A stretch of 64,000 nt of DNA, taken from contig JAHLYQ010000012.1 of NCBI GenBank assembly GCA_025127975.1, positions 62,001 through 126,000 of the forward strand, read 5' to 3'. The notes below the pieces were generated by a model. That model was not told the origin of the DNA. It saw only the letters and a list, made by a program, of their open reading frames with translations, and did not search any database. Made by a program: the position numbers and the translations under genes. Source of the stretch: Synechococcus sp. CS-1331 (lineage in GTDB: Bacteria > Cyanobacteriota > Cyanobacteriia > PCC-6307 > Cyanobiaceae). How positions within the stretch are numbered: position 1 is the first letter of the stretch; every line of letters starts with the position of its first letter. Positions 8,866 through 18,372 of the stretch are shown here, piece after piece.

Positions 8866-9502
8866 CGGCGTCTTCGGCTGGGGAGACCCGCTGGAGGGGG
8901 GCTGGTGCGAGCGGTTGCGGCGCCACTGGATGGAACTGCCCGGCGGCCCGGTGCTCTACAACCTGGGCGTGCGCGGCGACGGGCTCGAGCGGCTGGCGGC
9001 CCGGCTGCAGGCCGAGGTGGGCTGCCGCGGCGAGTTGAGGCGCCAGCAACCCCAGGGAATCCTGCTGGGAGTGGGCCTGAACGACACCGCCCGGGTGGGG
9101 CGAGTCAATGGCCGGCCCCAGCTCGATGGGGAGGGGTTCCTATTTGGCCTGCAGCAGTTGCTGCACCAGGCCAAGGCGATCGCACCGGTGCACGTGATTG
9201 GCCTCACCCCGGTGGACGAGGCGGCCATGCCCTACGCCGGGGTGCTCTGGTATCGGCTGGACGACATCCGCCGCTACGAGGGTTTGCTGGAGGAGGCCTG
9301 CCTGGAAGCGGATGTGCCTTTCCTGCCCCTGCTGGAGGGGCTGCTGGCAGACCCCGACTGGCCCCAGTGGCTGGCCAGCGATGGCCTGCACATCAACAGC
9401 GAGGGGCACAGGCAGGTCTACCGCCGGGTGAGTAGCTGGCCTGCCCTGTTGGCCTGGGCCGACCTGGTGCCCCTGGCGGGCCAGACTCCCTTGCCCTGCT
9501 GA
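8822..9502 (+). CDS. GDSL-type esterase/lipase (SGNH hydrolase)
   Basis: A 226-residue SGNH hydrolase. Block I holds the nucleophile serine in ALGDSGVFGWG (about residue 14). Block III is GVGLND. Block V carries the catalytic Asp and His in SDGLHINSEGH. There is no signal peptide, so it is probably cytoplasmic; the ester substrate is unknown. The GTG/ATG start lies inside the end of the permease gene (44-base overlap), so it is probably the last gene of the phn-type operon. Confidence 0.85.
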   Translation: MVMAHPRKLVALGDSGVFGWGDPLEGGWCERLRRHWMELPGGPVLYNLGVRGDGLERLAARLQAEVGCRGELRRQQPQGILLGVGLNDTARVGRVNGRPQLDGEGFLFGLQQLLHQAKAIAPVHVIGLTPVDEAAMPYAGVLWYRLDDIRRYEGLLEEACLEADVPFLPLLEGLLADPDWPQWLASDGLHINSEGHRQVYRRVSSWPALLAWADLVPLAGQTPLPC

Positions 9503-9543
9503 AGGCCGATGGGGTGAGCGGGAAATCCCCCAGGGGGGTGGTC

Positions 9544-9569
9544 CCAGTTCCCCCGCTTGGGGGAGCTGG
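9544..9569. terminator. hairpin terminator after the esterase gene
   Basis: An 11-bp stem with one G-T pair (CCAGTTCCCCC with GGGGGAGCTGG) closes a GCTT loop between the esterase and sigma-factor genes. There is no clear U-tract. Confidence 0.5.
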
Positions 9570-9617
9570 GCGGGGCCCTGCCGCGGCGACGGTGGAAACA
9601 CCGACATCCCGATCCCC

Positions 9618-10484
9618 ATGTCCACCTGTCAGATCCACGAGCGCAACCGCAGCTGGCTAGAAGCCATGGCCGCCAGCCCCGACGCCAACACCCGCCTGCG
9701 CTGGCGTAACGCCCTGGTGGAAGAGAACCTTGGCCTGGTGCGGATGGTGGCCCAGCGCCAGAGCCTGCGCAGTGGCCAACCCTTCGATGAACTGGTGTCG
9801 GCCGGCAACATGGGCCTGATCAGGGCAGTGGAGGCCTTCGATCTGCGCCAGCGCTGCAACCTCAGCAGTTTTGCGGTTCCCTACATCAAAGGGGCGATGT
9901 TGCACGACGTGCGAGACAACGGCCAGCCCCTGCGTACCCCCCGGCGAATGCGGGAATTGCAGCAGCGGGCCAGGCGCCTGCAGGAGCAGCGGCGCAGCCG
10001 GGGCCTGGCACCCCTGGCAAACGAAGCCCTGGCCGCGGAGCTGGGCTGCCGCAGCGGCCAACTAGAGGAGGCCGCTGCAGTTCAGCGGGCGCTGCAGGTG
10101 CGCAGCCTCGATGCCCCCCTTTGCCCAGAAGACGCTGGGGAGCCCAGCTGCCTGCTCGATCAGCTGGCCGCCCAGGGCGCTCCAAGCTGGGCAACCGACG
10201 AGGCAGGGGATTCAGGCGATGGCCCCCAGGGGCCTCAGCAGTGGTTGCAGACCCAACTAGACCAACTCGACACCCAGGACAAACGCCTGCTGGAGGGCCA
10301 CTGGTTCGAGGGGCGGAGCTGGAAGGAACTGGCCCTGGAGCTGCGCCTCAGCTGCCGCCAGGCCCAGCAGCGGGGCGAAACCCTGCTGGGCTGGCTTCAG
10401 GCGGCCGCGGGCCATGGCCCAGCCAGCGCCACCGAAAGTGCCACCGAAAGCGCCATGGCCAGCAGGGCAGCAATGGCCGTCTGA
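9618..10484 (+). CDS. RNA polymerase sigma factor, sigma-70 family (group 3 type)
   Basis: A 288-residue sigma factor. Region 2 is visible in NALVEENLGLVRMVAQ, FDELVSAGNMGLIRAVEAFD and a YIKGAMLHDVRD stretch with core-binding and -10-recognition residues. Region 3 follows at about 110-150. Region 4 is degenerate but retains a helix-turn-helix-like stretch (WKELALELRLSCRQAQQR). There is no region 1.1, so it is an alternative factor of the SigB/SigF type. The alanine-rich C-terminus holds a short repeat (ATESATES). Its last 88 bases overlap the convergent DUF92 gene. Confidence 0.85.
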   Translation: MSTCQIHERNRSWLEAMAASPDANTRLRWRNALVEENLGLVRMVAQRQSLRSGQPFDELVSAGNMGLIRAVEAFDLRQRCNLSSFAVPYIKGAMLHDVRDNGQPLRTPRRMRELQQRARRLQEQRRSRGLAPLANEALAAELGCRSGQLEEAAAVQRALQVRSLDAPLCPEDAGEPSCLLDQLAAQGAPSWATDEAGDSGDGPQGPQQWLQTQLDQLDTQDKRLLEGHWFEGRSWKELALELRLSCRQAQQRGETLLGWLQAAAGHGPASATESATESAMASRAAMAV

Positions 10485-11194
10485 ATCCCATTGACCAGCT
10501 CATTGCTCAACCAGCGCCAACGCTGCTGGGCGGTGGCGCCAATCAGGCTCTCCAGGAGGGTTGCCACCAACCCCACCAGGGTGACCAGCAGCCAGGCGGA
10601 AGCACCAGACAGCAATCCCAGGGCCAGCGTCAGCAGGGCCATCAGGGCGCTGCCGAACAGGCTGGCGGCGGTGCCCTCCAGGCTGATCGCCCCCTCGCTG
10701 CCCGGGGGGACGGGGCGAAGGGTCGTGATCAACACGGTGTGGCGGCCCCAGCGCTTGCCGATCTCACTGCCGAAGGTGTCCGCCAATTTGGCGGCGAAGC
10801 TGGCGGCAAAGCCGAGCAGCAGCAGCGGCTGCCAGGCCGGCGGCGCCAGGGCAGCGGCCATCGCCAGCAGGCTGCCGGTGGCCGCCGAGCCCCAGACGTT
10901 CTCGGGGCCGCGGGCCCCGCCGCGGGCCTCCGCCAGGCCGCGGGCCAATTTGGCGCGAAACCCCAGGCGGGTCACCGCCGATCCCAGCACCAGGTAGAGC
11001 ACCACGGCCAGCCAGCCCCGCGGCCCCAGGCAGCCCCACAGCAGGGTGCCAAGGCAGCCGGCATGGACCCAGCCGGCCCGGGTCAGCAACGGCAGGCGCT
11101 GGGCCAGGGCAATCAGGCCTGCGTTGAGGGCCAGGGCACCTAACCAATGGCCCCAGCTCTGGGGGGCAACCAGGGCCAACTCAGAAATGGGCAC
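10397..11194 (-). CDS. DUF92 family membrane protein (VTE6-like)
   Basis: A 265-residue polytopic protein with six or so hydrophobic segments and the family's conserved core (KLADTFGSEIGKRWGR; EGAISLEGTAASLFGS). Plant and cyanobacterial relatives (VTE6) are phytyl-phosphate kinases that recycle phytol for tocopherol; I infer that role here. The start is GTG 11194. The C-terminus overlaps the end of the sigma-factor gene tail to tail by 88 bases, so its last 29 codons are constrained by both strands. Confidence 0.82.
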   Translation of the reverse strand: MPISELALVAPQSWGHWLGALALNAGLIALAQRLPLLTRAGWVHAGCLGTLLWGCLGPRGWLAVVLYLVLGSAVTRLGFRAKLARGLAEARGGARGPENVWGSAATGSLLAMAAALAPPAWQPLLLLGFAASFAAKLADTFGSEIGKRWGRHTVLITTLRPVPPGSEGAISLEGTAASLFGSALMALLTLALGLLSGASAWLLVTLVGLVATLLESLIGATAQQRWRWLSNELVNGIQTAIAALLAMALSVALSVALAGPWPAAA

Positions 11195-11293
11195 GCAGGG
11201 GGGATCGCACAGCCAAAGTGTGTTGCACTGCCAAGGTGCTGGTGGATCGGGGAAAGTGGCCGGCCATAATCGTTGCAGAACGCTGCTGCAGCA

Positions 11294-11677
11294 ATGTTGT
11301 TCAACCGCAAGCCCGCTTTTTTTCTAGACCTGGGCAGTGAGGGTGCGACCCCGGCCAAGGTGGCGATCGCCGAGCCCAAACGCAGCGCTGCCAAGGCGTC
11401 TGAACCCAAAGCTGCAGTAGCTCTAACCGCAAATCCGGCCCCGGCCCCCACAGCCGAGCCCAGCAGCCAGCCCAGCAGCAGCCAACCCAGCCTCACCACC
11501 GCAGAGGCGATCGCCGCCGAGCTGCGCGTTGCCCAGGAAGCCCTGCCCGCTCCGAGCCTGGCCACCTTCGCCCCGGAGTGCCTCAACCCCGCCAATGCCC
11601 TGCCCAGCCGGCGGCGGCTGGCTGGAGCCAACCTGGCCGGTTACAAGGCGATGGCCGCCGGCATGTTTCGCAACTAG
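11294..11677 (+). CDS. conserved hypothetical protein, proline/alanine-rich
   Basis: A 127-residue protein from ATG 11294. It begins MLFNRKPAFFLDLG, continues with a low-complexity Ala/Pro/Ser stretch (about residues 40-75) and ends with a more ordered region (LPSRRRLAGANLAGYKAMAAGMFRN). There is no signal peptide and no recognised domain. The conserved-looking ends around a disordered middle suggest a small cytoplasmic adaptor-like protein. It converges on rsmE with a 4-base overlap of stop codons. Confidence 0.68.
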   Translation: MLFNRKPAFFLDLGSEGATPAKVAIAEPKRSAAKASEPKAAVALTANPAPAPTAEPSSQPSSSQPSLTTAEAIAAELRVAQEALPAPSLATFAPECLNPANALPSRRRLAGANLAGYKAMAAGMFRN

Positions 11678-12435
11678 GAGACCAGGCTCTGGCGCCAATG
11701 GCTGAGCAGGGCGGCGGCCGCCACTGCGGCGGTGCTGCAGCGCAAGATCGTCGGCCCCAGGCTCACCGGCTGCCAGCCCTGCTCCAGCGCCAGGCCCTCC
11801 TCCGCCGGGCTCCAGCCACCCTCAGGGCCGATCGCCACCACCAGCCCCTCGCCGGCAGTGGCGGGCCCTGGGACGAGGGGCGCCAGGAGCTCCTGCAGTA
11901 GGGGGAGGCCCAGCTTGCGGCTGCTGGCCAGCAGGCCCCGGCCGGCACCATGGGGCGGTGGCAGCCCCAGCAGCGCGGTGGCAGCCACTGGGGAGCGCAG
12001 CTCGGGCTGCCAGAGGCGCTCACACTGCTCGACAGCCTCCCGCAGGATGGCGGCCCCGCGCTCTGGCCTGGGCCCATCGGGCCCGACGCTGCGCTCTGCC
12101 CGCAGGGGCGAGATGCGATCTATCCCCAGTTCCACCACCATCCGCAACAGCACATCGGCGTCCCGGCGGGGCAGGGCCAGGGCCAACTCCAGTAGGGGAG
12201 CGGGCGGCCCCTGCTGCTGCAGCGGGGCCTGCAGGGGTTGCTCGAGCACCGCCCCATTCCCCTGGCTGAGCTTGGCGCTCCAGAGGCGGCCGGCCCCATC
12301 CACCAGGTCAAAGCGATCCCCCGGGCGCAAGCGCAATACCCGGCCCAGGTAGTGGGCCTCGGCCGGCTCGAGGGCCACTACCTGGGCCGCCAGCCGCTCG
12401 GGGGGAATCAACAGCCGCCGCAATTCCCGTGCCAC
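11674..12435 (-). CDS. rsmE: 16S rRNA (uracil-1498-N3)-methyltransferase
   Basis: RsmE of 253 residues, which methylates U1498 of 16S rRNA with S-adenosylmethionine. It has the PUA-like N-terminal region (HYLGRVLRLRPGDRFDLVDG) and the SPOUT knot, with VAIGPEGGWSPAEE and VSLGPTILRCSTA binding the cofactor. The start is GTG 12435. It lies 8 bases downstream of the DUF3531 gene and is probably cotranscribed with it. Confidence 0.92.
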   Translation of the reverse strand: MARELRRLLIPPERLAAQVVALEPAEAHYLGRVLRLRPGDRFDLVDGAGRLWSAKLSQGNGAVLEQPLQAPLQQQGPPAPLLELALALPRRDADVLLRMVVELGIDRISPLRAERSVGPDGPRPERGAAILREAVEQCERLWQPELRSPVAATALLGLPPPHGAGRGLLASSRKLGLPLLQELLAPLVPGPATAGEGLVVAIGPEGGWSPAEEGLALEQGWQPVSLGPTILRCSTAAVAAAALLSHWRQSLVS

Positions 12436-12443
12436 AGCTTCGC

Positions 12444-12905
12444 CTAGTCGTCGATGGCGTCGAGGCCGGCGAACATCGCCTCGGGCTGCTCCTCAATGGG
12501 CCAGTCATCGTTGAGACCACCGATCAGCAGCTCCTCGAGTTCGAGCACGTCGTTGTTGAGCTGGCCCAGGGCATTGATCAGCACATCGAGGGCTAGGGCA
12601 TCACTGGTGCCCAGATCCACCCAGCAGCGTGCCCACTCCTCCTGGTATTCGATCGGGCCCATGTTGTGCATCAGGGCCGGCAGGGCCGCCGCTGCCGAAT
12701 CGTGGCTGTAATCCATCCAGCCAAGTTCGGCCCCCTCCTCGTGGGCCTGGAGGTTTTCGGCATTAAAGCCACCCAGCTTGCCGAGAAAAAACCAGCTGTC
12801 GAAGGCGGTTTCTAGGTAGCCCCGCTCGCCGGCACCCACCGGATGGGGGAAGCGCATCCAGATCCAGCAGTTGAAGGGATTGAACTCGCGGAAGCGCACC
12901 TCCAT
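12444..12905 (-). CDS. DUF3531 family protein
   Basis: A 153-residue acidic soluble protein beginning MEVRFREFNPFNCWIWMRF. This matches the cyanobacterial and plastid DUF3531 family, whose function is unknown. No catalytic motif is visible. The C-terminal third is rich in Asp and Glu (LELEELLIGGLNDDWPIEEQPE). It is first in a likely two-gene unit with rsmE and diverges from the ATPase gene at 12968. Confidence 0.85.
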   Translation of the reverse strand: MEVRFREFNPFNCWIWMRFPHPVGAGERGYLETAFDSWFFLGKLGGFNAENLQAHEEGAELGWMDYSHDSAAAALPALMHNMGPIEYQEEWARCWVDLGTSDALALDVLINALGQLNNDVLELEELLIGGLNDDWPIEEQPEAMFAGLDAIDD

Positions 12906-12967
12906 GGCAAGGGGAAAAGGGGGAGATAACTGCCCCCATCAAACACGCCCGCCGGCATGCTGGGTCG

Positions 12968-13636
12968 ATGCTTGAACTGCGCAACCTCTGCTATCAGGCG
13001 GCCACCGCGGCCCAGCCGGTGTTGCGCGGGGTCAACCTGCAGCTGGCGGTGGGGCAGCCAGCCCTGGTGGCCGGCGGCAGTGGCAGTGGCAAGACCACCC
13101 TGCTCGAACTGATAGCTGGCCTGGCCGAACCCAGCAGCGGCCAGGTGCTGTGGGAGGGGGAAGCCCTCAATGCACGCCAGCGGCGCTGGCTCTGTGGGCT
13201 GGTGTTTCAATTCCCGGAGCGCCACTTCCTCGGGCTGAGCGTGGGCCAGGAGCTCAAACTCGGCCAGCGGCGACTCACGGCCGAGGAGGCGGAAAAAACC
13301 CTGGTGCAGGTGGGCTTGGGGGGGCTTTCGCTGCAGCAGCCGCCTGAACAACTCAGCGGCGGCCAGCAGCGGCGGCTGGCCCTGGCGGTGCAGCTGCTGC
13401 GCAACCCCAGGGTGCTGCTACTGGATGAACCCACCGCAGGCCTCGACTGGGCGGTGCGGGGCGAAATCCTCCAGTTGCTGGCAGGCCTCGCCCGGGAGAG
13501 GGCCGTGCTGGTGGTGACCCATGAACCCGAGTTGTTCGGGGGGGTGATCAACGGGGGCTGGCGGCTGGATCAGGGCGTGCTGGAGCCGCTCTGCCGGATT
13601 CCTACGATGGCCCCATCCCCGGGAGGCAAGCCTTGA
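12968..13636 (+). CDS. ABC transporter ATP-binding protein (ECF/EcfA-like)
   Basis: A 222-residue ATPase. Walker A is GGSGSGKTT (about 35-43), the Q-loop is [10 protein letters not shown], the signature is LSGGQQRR and Walker B is [11 protein letters not shown]. The Q-loop sequence FQFPE is typical of energy-coupling-factor ATPases for vitamins or metal ions. No permease or substrate-binding subunit is adjacent, so the partner must be elsewhere. The downstream hslO start overlaps its stop (TTGA). Confidence 0.82.
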   Translation: MLELRNLCYQAATAAQPVLRGVNLQLAVGQPALVAGGSGSGKTTLLELIAGLAEPSSGQVLWEGEALNARQRRWLCGLVFQFPERHFLGLSVGQELKLGQRRLTAEEAEKTLVQVGLGGLSLQQPPEQLSGGQQRRLALAVQLLRNPRVLLLDEPTAGLDWAVRGEILQLLAGLARERAVLVVTHEPELFGGVINGGWRLDQGVLEPLCRIPTMAPSPGGKP

Positions 13637-14541
13637 GCGACCAGCTGCTGCGGGCTACCGCCGCCGGAGGCGGCATTCGGCTGGTGGCGGTGAGCAGCGG
13701 CCACACCAGTCGCATCGCCCGCGAGCGCCATGGGCTCTCCTACCTGACCAGTGCCCTGCTGGGCCGGGCCATGACGGCCGGGCTCCTGCTGGCCAGCTCG
13801 ATGAAGGTGGCCCATGGCCGCGTCAACCTGCGCATCCAGTCGGATGGCCCATTGCGGGGCCTGATGGTGGACGCGGGCCGCAACGGCACCGTGCGCGGCT
13901 ATGTGGGCAACCCGGCCCTGGAGCTGGACCCGGTGACGGGCCCCGACGGCCTGGCCCACTTCGACTTCCGCAGCGCCTGCGGCACCGGCTACCTGCACGT
14001 GGTGCGCGACCTGGGCGAAGGCGAACCATTCAGCTCCACGGTGGAACTGGTGAGCGGCGGCATCGGCGACGATCTCGCCTCCTACCTGCTCCACTCCGAG
14101 CAGACCCCCTCTGCAGTGTTTGTAGGCGAGCAGATAGACAGCAACGGCGTGCGCTGCTGTGGCGGCGTGCTGGTTCAGGTGCTGCCCAAGGCGGCCCACG
14201 AGCCGGCCCTGGTGGCCCTGCTGGAGGAGCGCTGCCGGGAAGTGCGCCACTTCAACCAGCGGCTGGCGGAGTGCCAGGGCAATCTGCAGGGCCTGCTGGA
14301 AGCGATCTTTCCCGACCTCGACCCCCAGCCCCTCGAGGCCGCCACGGGCTGCACGCCGGTGCGCTTCCACTGCCGCTGCAGCCGCGAGCGCAGCGTCAGT
14401 GCCCTGAAACTGCTGGGCCGCGATGAGCTAAGCGAGATGCTGGCGGAGGACGGCCGGGCCGAACTCACCTGCCACTTCTGCAGCGCCGTCTACGCAGTGG
14501 AGGCCGGCGAACTGAGCGAACTGATCGCCGAATTGGACTAG
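13633..14541 (+). CDS. hslO: Hsp33 redox-regulated chaperone
   Basis: A 302-residue holdase activated by oxidation. Zinc-binding cysteines lie in HCRC (247, 249) and CHFC (280, 283), the arrangement that forms disulfides and unfolds the linker under oxidative stress. The N-terminal core ([28 protein letters not shown]) is standard. The start is TTG 13633, overlapping the ATPase stop by four bases. Confidence 0.94.
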   Translation: MSDQLLRATAAGGGIRLVAVSSGHTSRIARERHGLSYLTSALLGRAMTAGLLLASSMKVAHGRVNLRIQSDGPLRGLMVDAGRNGTVRGYVGNPALELDPVTGPDGLAHFDFRSACGTGYLHVVRDLGEGEPFSSTVELVSGGIGDDLASYLLHSEQTPSAVFVGEQIDSNGVRCCGGVLVQVLPKAAHEPALVALLEERCREVRHFNQRLAECQGNLQGLLEAIFPDLDPQPLEAATGCTPVRFHCRCSRERSVSALKLLGRDELSEMLAEDGRAELTCHFCSAVYAVEAGELSELIAELD

Positions 14542-14542
14542 C

Positions 14543-15223
14543 TCAACCCAGCCAAAGGGCCCCTAGCAGCAACACCAGTAGGGCCGGCAGGCTCTGCAGC
14601 TGCAGGGGGCTCAGGGGGAGACCCAGGGGCAGGCTGGCCGGCAGCAGGGCGGCGGTGAGGATCGCGCCGAGCAGCAGGCCCAGGCAGAGCAGGCCAAAAC
14701 CCCAGCCAACGGCAGCCAGGAAGCGCCGATGGCGCCACTGCAGGTTGATCACTGCCATGGCCGTGGCCAAGGCCAGCACGAGATCAGCAGGGAAGCTTGG
14801 GACCAGCAGCAGCAGCAGCAGCAAGACTCCGGCACTGGCCAACGGAAACCAGAGCTCCCGGCCACTTGCCAGGGCCAGGCCTGGCAGGGCCAGCCGGGGA
14901 GCGGCCATCCGGGGCAACTGCAGCTGGGGCAGGGAGGGCACGGCCAGGCGCGGTGGTGGTGGCGCCACCTGTTCGCGCTGGGAGGCCGTCTTGGCGGCCG
15001 TGCTTACCCGACCCTGCTGACGGGCCTTGAGCCTCTCCATCAATACGGAGTCGTAGGCGGCCTCAATCCGGGAGCGGGCCATGGAGTCATCGCCCACCTC
15101 ATCGAGTCGGGCCAGCTTGGCTGCCTGCACCTCGTCGAAGCTCGCATCGGCAGCAACGCCCAGCCGCTCGTAGGGGCCGGAAGGTTCGGCGGCCGGGGTG
15201 GGCTGATCGGAGCGTTGGGTCAT
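14543..15223 (-). CDS. CPP1-like family protein
   Basis: A 226-residue protein with a J-domain-like N-terminus (GPYERLGVAADASFDEVQAAK, then DDSMARSRIEAAYDSVLMERLKARQ) lacking the HPD motif of true DnaJ. A proline-rich linker and about three to four membrane helices (130-226) follow. This is the layout of CPP1, a chloroplast and cyanobacterial chaperone-like protein that stabilises protochlorophyllide oxidoreductase in plants. The bacterial role is inferred. It ends one base from hslO, convergently. Confidence 0.85.
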   Translation of the reverse strand: MTQRSDQPTPAAEPSGPYERLGVAADASFDEVQAAKLARLDEVGDDSMARSRIEAAYDSVLMERLKARQQGRVSTAAKTASQREQVAPPPPRLAVPSLPQLQLPRMAAPRLALPGLALASGRELWFPLASAGVLLLLLLLVPSFPADLVLALATAMAVINLQWRHRRFLAAVGWGFGLLCLGLLLGAILTAALLPASLPLGLPLSPLQLQSLPALLVLLLGALWLG

Positions 15224-15278
15224 AACAGGCCTGGGGAATGGTCAGAACGTTCCCAGTAGGAAGCGTATCGAGGCCTGG

Positions 15279-15518
15279 CTAAAACAGGGGTTCACTGCAG
15301 TAAAACCCGGCCTCCTGTTGCAGCTTGCGGCGGCAGCGTTCGGCCTCCTCGGCGCCCAGTCGCTTGCGGTGCTTGAGCAGGGGCAGCTGGGGCGGCATGT
15401 GGCTGCCTTCCCGCATCTCCACCGTGGTAGCGCCGATAGGCCCCTGATCGGGCATGAAACTAACGTAATCGCAGCCCCCGTCCGGGCGGGGACGCACCAG
15501 CCAGAGTGGCTTCGGCAT
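15279..15518 (-). CDS. small conserved hypothetical protein
   Basis: A 79-residue protein beginning MPKPLWLVRPRPDGGCDYVSF, with a basic helix near its end (KHRKRLGAEEAERCRRKLQQ) and a FYCSEPLF tail. The amphipathic helix and clear start suggest a real gene; no domain is recognised. It lies between prfC and the CPP1-like gene on the same strand, with about 50 bases on either side. Confidence 0.66.
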   Translation of the reverse strand: MPKPLWLVRPRPDGGCDYVSFMPDQGPIGATTVEMREGSHMPPQLPLLKHRKRLGAEEAERCRRKLQQEAGFYCSEPLF

Positions 15519-15570
15519 CGCTGTGATGGTTCGTTACTTTTATTCTGGCGCGCGCGGCTGCCCTGCGTGG

Positions 15571-17211
15571 CTAGAGGGCGATCGGCTCCACCCCACTCAC
15601 CACCGGGGCCACACCGCTGAGCTCCAGGTCGGGATGGTCGTCGCGCAGCTGGCCCAGGTTCCAGTCGTTCTTGAACAGCAGCACGGGCCGGTTCCAGGCA
15701 TCGCGCACGGTCTTGCAATTGAAGATCCGCCCCACCTGCTCCAGCGCCGGCCAGCCTCCCAACACCCAGCGGGCAACGCTGAAGCCGAGGGGCTCAAGGC
15801 GCGTCTGCACGCCGTATTCATGTTCGAGGCGGTATTGGACCACCTCGAGCTGCAGCTGGCCCACCGCCGCCAGGATCGGATCGCGCTTGCTCTCGTCGAT
15901 GTCGTAGAGGATCTGCACTGCCCCCTCCTCCCGCAGCTCATTGACCCCCTTGCGGAAACTCTTGAATGCCGAGGGGTTGGGGTTGCGCAACCAGGCGAAC
16001 AGTTCGGGGGTGAAGCAGGGAATGCCCTCGTATTCGATGCGCGGGCCCACATAGAGGGTGTCACCGATGGCGAACATGCCCGGATTGTTGAGGCCGATCA
16101 CATCGCCGGGGTAGGCGTCGTCCACCACCTCCCTGTCCTGACCGAAGAGTTTCTGCGGCCGCGACAGGCGGATCGCCCTGCCGGTGCGGGCGTGCTGCAC
16201 CGTCATGTCCTTCTCAAACTTGCCGGAACACACCCGCACGAAGGCCACCCGGTCGCGGTGGCGGGGATCCATGTTGGCCTGCAGCTTGAACACAAAACCG
16301 CTGAATCCCGGCCGGATCGGCTCGATCACTCCGGCGCTGCTGGGCCGGGCCGCGGGCCGCTGGGCCAGCTCCAGAAAGGCATCGAGGAAAGGCCGCACGC
16401 CGAAATTGGTCATCGCCGAACCAAAGAAAACAGGAGAGAGTTCACCGCCGTGCACCAGCTCCAGGTCGAGGTCGGCACCGGCCCCCTCCAGCAACTCCAG
16501 TTCCTCGAGGGCCTGATCCAGGAGTTCCGCTTCCACAGCCCCTGTTTCGCGGGCTTGCTGCACCGAAAGGGTCTTCTCCTCACTGGCCCGGCCGCGCTCG
16601 GCCCGTTGAAACAGGATCAGGTTGTGGCTGCGCCGATCGATCACACCGCGGAAGCGGTCGCCACTGCCGATCGGCCAGTTGACCGGCCAGCAGGCCAGGC
16701 CCAGCTGTTGCTCGATCTCATCGAGCAAGTCGAGGGGCTCGCGCCCCGGCCGGTCCATCTTGTTGATGAAGGTGAAGATCGGGATCTGGCGCATCCGGCA
16801 GACCTCGAAGAGCTTGCGGGTCTGGGGTTCGAGGCCCTTGGCGGCGTCCTCGAGCATCACCGCGTTGTCGGCGGCGGCCAGGGTGCGGTAGGTGTCTTCC
16901 GAGAAGTCCTGGTGGCCGGGGGTGTCGAGCAGGTTGATCGTGTTGCCCGCATAGTCGAACTGCAGCACGGTGGAGGTGATCGAGATGCCGCGCTGCTTCT
17001 CGAGCTCCATCCAGTCGGAGGTCACCTTGCGCTGCTCCCCCTTGGCCTTCACCGCCCCAGCCTGTTGAATCGCCCCGCCGTAGAGCAGCAGCTTTTCGGT
17101 GAGGGTGGTCTTGCCGGCGTCCGGGTGGGAAATGATCGCAAAATTCCGGCGGCGGGCCACGGCCTCAGCCAGGGCCTGCAGTTCGGGGGTGGTGGTGCTG
17201 CTGGTGGTCAT
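15571..17211 (-). CDS. prfC: peptide chain release factor 3
   Basis: A 546-residue translational GTPase that ejects RF1/RF2 from the ribosome after termination. G1 is SHPDAGKTT (about 29-37), switch II is [10 protein letters not shown], and NKMD specifies guanine. EF-Tu-like domain 2 and an RF3-specific C-terminal domain follow. The length is normal. ATG 17211 directly abuts the leader of the divergent binding-protein gene, leaving very little promoter space. Confidence 0.95.
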   Translation of the reverse strand: MTTSSTTTPELQALAEAVARRRNFAIISHPDAGKTTLTEKLLLYGGAIQQAGAVKAKGEQRKVTSDWMELEKQRGISITSTVLQFDYAGNTINLLDTPGHQDFSEDTYRTLAAADNAVMLEDAAKGLEPQTRKLFEVCRMRQIPIFTFINKMDRPGREPLDLLDEIEQQLGLACWPVNWPIGSGDRFRGVIDRRSHNLILFQRAERGRASEEKTLSVQQARETGAVEAELLDQALEELELLEGAGADLDLELVHGGELSPVFFGSAMTNFGVRPFLDAFLELAQRPAARPSSAGVIEPIRPGFSGFVFKLQANMDPRHRDRVAFVRVCSGKFEKDMTVQHARTGRAIRLSRPQKLFGQDREVVDDAYPGDVIGLNNPGMFAIGDTLYVGPRIEYEGIPCFTPELFAWLRNPNPSAFKSFRKGVNELREEGAVQILYDIDESKRDPILAAVGQLQLEVVQYRLEHEYGVQTRLEPLGFSVARWVLGGWPALEQVGRIFNCKTVRDAWNRPVLLFKNDWNLGQLRDDHPDLELSGVAPVVSGVEPIAL

Positions 17212-17277
17212 CGGCCCAGCCTGACAGGCAAGAGCCAGGCCAGGCCGCGCTGGCTCGCTCCCATCCTCCTTCTGGCG

Positions 17278-18297
17278 ATGGCCCTGGCAGGCTCAGGCTG
17301 CACCGCTCCGGTCAGCCAAAGGGGCAGCCCGACGATGGCGCTGATCCGTTCCCGGGGACAACTGATCTGCGGTGTGGAGGGCACGATGCCGGGGTTCAGT
17401 TGGCTGGGCCCCGGCAACCGGGAGCAGGGACTCGATGCAGACCTCTGCCGGGCCGTGGCGGCCGCCCTGCTGGGTGATGGGGAGCGGGTGCGCTTCGTGC
17501 ACCTCAGTGCCGCCGAGCGGTTCGCAGCACTGGCGAGCGGCGAAGTGGATCTCCTGGCCCGCAACACTTCGATCAGCCTGAGCCGCGATGCGGCAGGGGG
17601 GAACGCCGTCAGCTTCGGGCCCACCGTGTACTACGACAGCCAGGCCTTACTGGTACCGATTGCTAGCGGTGTCCGCTCGGCCGCAGATCTTGCGGGCCAA
17701 CCCATCTGCGTGGTGACTGGCACCACAACGGAGCAAAACCTGGCGGACTGGGGTCGGCGTAATCAGATCAACTTCATCCCACTCAAATTCCAGACCCACG
17801 ACCAGAGCTTCACCGCCTACCTGCAGGGCCGCTGCACAGCCGTGACCAGCGGCCGGTCCCTGCTGGCGGCCCGCCGCAGCAGCTTCCGGCTTCCGCAGGC
17901 GCACGTGCTGCTGAAGGAGGAACTGAGCAAGGAACCCCTGGCCCCGGCCACCCGCCAGACAGACCCAGGCTGGGCCGATGCAGTGCGCTGGATTATCTAC
18001 GCCCTGATCCGCTCAGAGGAGCTAGGCCTGAGCCAGGACAATCTGAAGGCGGAGGCGGCCGCAGCCCGCCGCGATCCGCGCCGGCTTGAGCAGCGCCGGT
18101 TTCTGGGAGTCGGGGCCGACCTTGGCAGGCCCCTGGAGCTGCCGGCCGATTTCGGCGCCAGAGCGGTAGCTGCGGTCGGAAACTATGGCGAACTGTTTGA
18201 GCGCCATCTGGGGCCCCGAAGCCCGCTGGGATTGCCGCGGGATCGGCATCAGCTGGTCGACGCTGGGGGTTGGATGCAGGCGCCGCCGTTCCGCTGA
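17278..18297 (+). CDS. amino-acid ABC transporter substrate-binding protein (AapJ-like)
   Basis: A family 3 binding protein for polar amino acids. Landmarks are [47 protein letters not shown] and [16 protein letters not shown] 17278 gives 339 residues but leaves only half a signal peptide. The hydrophobic leader ([17 protein letters not shown]) begins upstream, where the only in-frame initiator-like codon is CTG 17221. A CTG start or an altered leader is therefore possible. No permease or ATPase gene is adjacent. Confidence 0.84.
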   Translation: MALAGSGCTAPVSQRGSPTMALIRSRGQLICGVEGTMPGFSWLGPGNREQGLDADLCRAVAAALLGDGERVRFVHLSAAERFAALASGEVDLLARNTSISLSRDAAGGNAVSFGPTVYYDSQALLVPIASGVRSAADLAGQPICVVTGTTTEQNLADWGRRNQINFIPLKFQTHDQSFTAYLQGRCTAVTSGRSLLAARRSSFRLPQAHVLLKEELSKEPLAPATRQTDPGWADAVRWIIYALIRSEELGLSQDNLKAEAAAARRDPRRLEQRRFLGVGADLGRPLELPADFGARAVAAVGNYGELFERHLGPRSPLGLPRDRHQLVDAGGWMQAPPFR

Positions 18298-18372
18298 ACA
18301 GCGCAGAGCGATGTGCGTCCATGGCTAAGGAATCACTTGAACGTCGCTGGTTGGCTATTTGGGATCGATCGA

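Noticed and set aside
10485..11143. Continuation of a plus-strand frame opposite the DUF92 gene
   Set aside because: Glutamine/glycine-rich random translation antisense to a conserved membrane protein.
15523..17220. Very long plus-strand frame running through the prfC region into the binding-protein gene
   Set aside because: The first part is antisense to intact prfC. Only the part after about 17221 has family resemblance.
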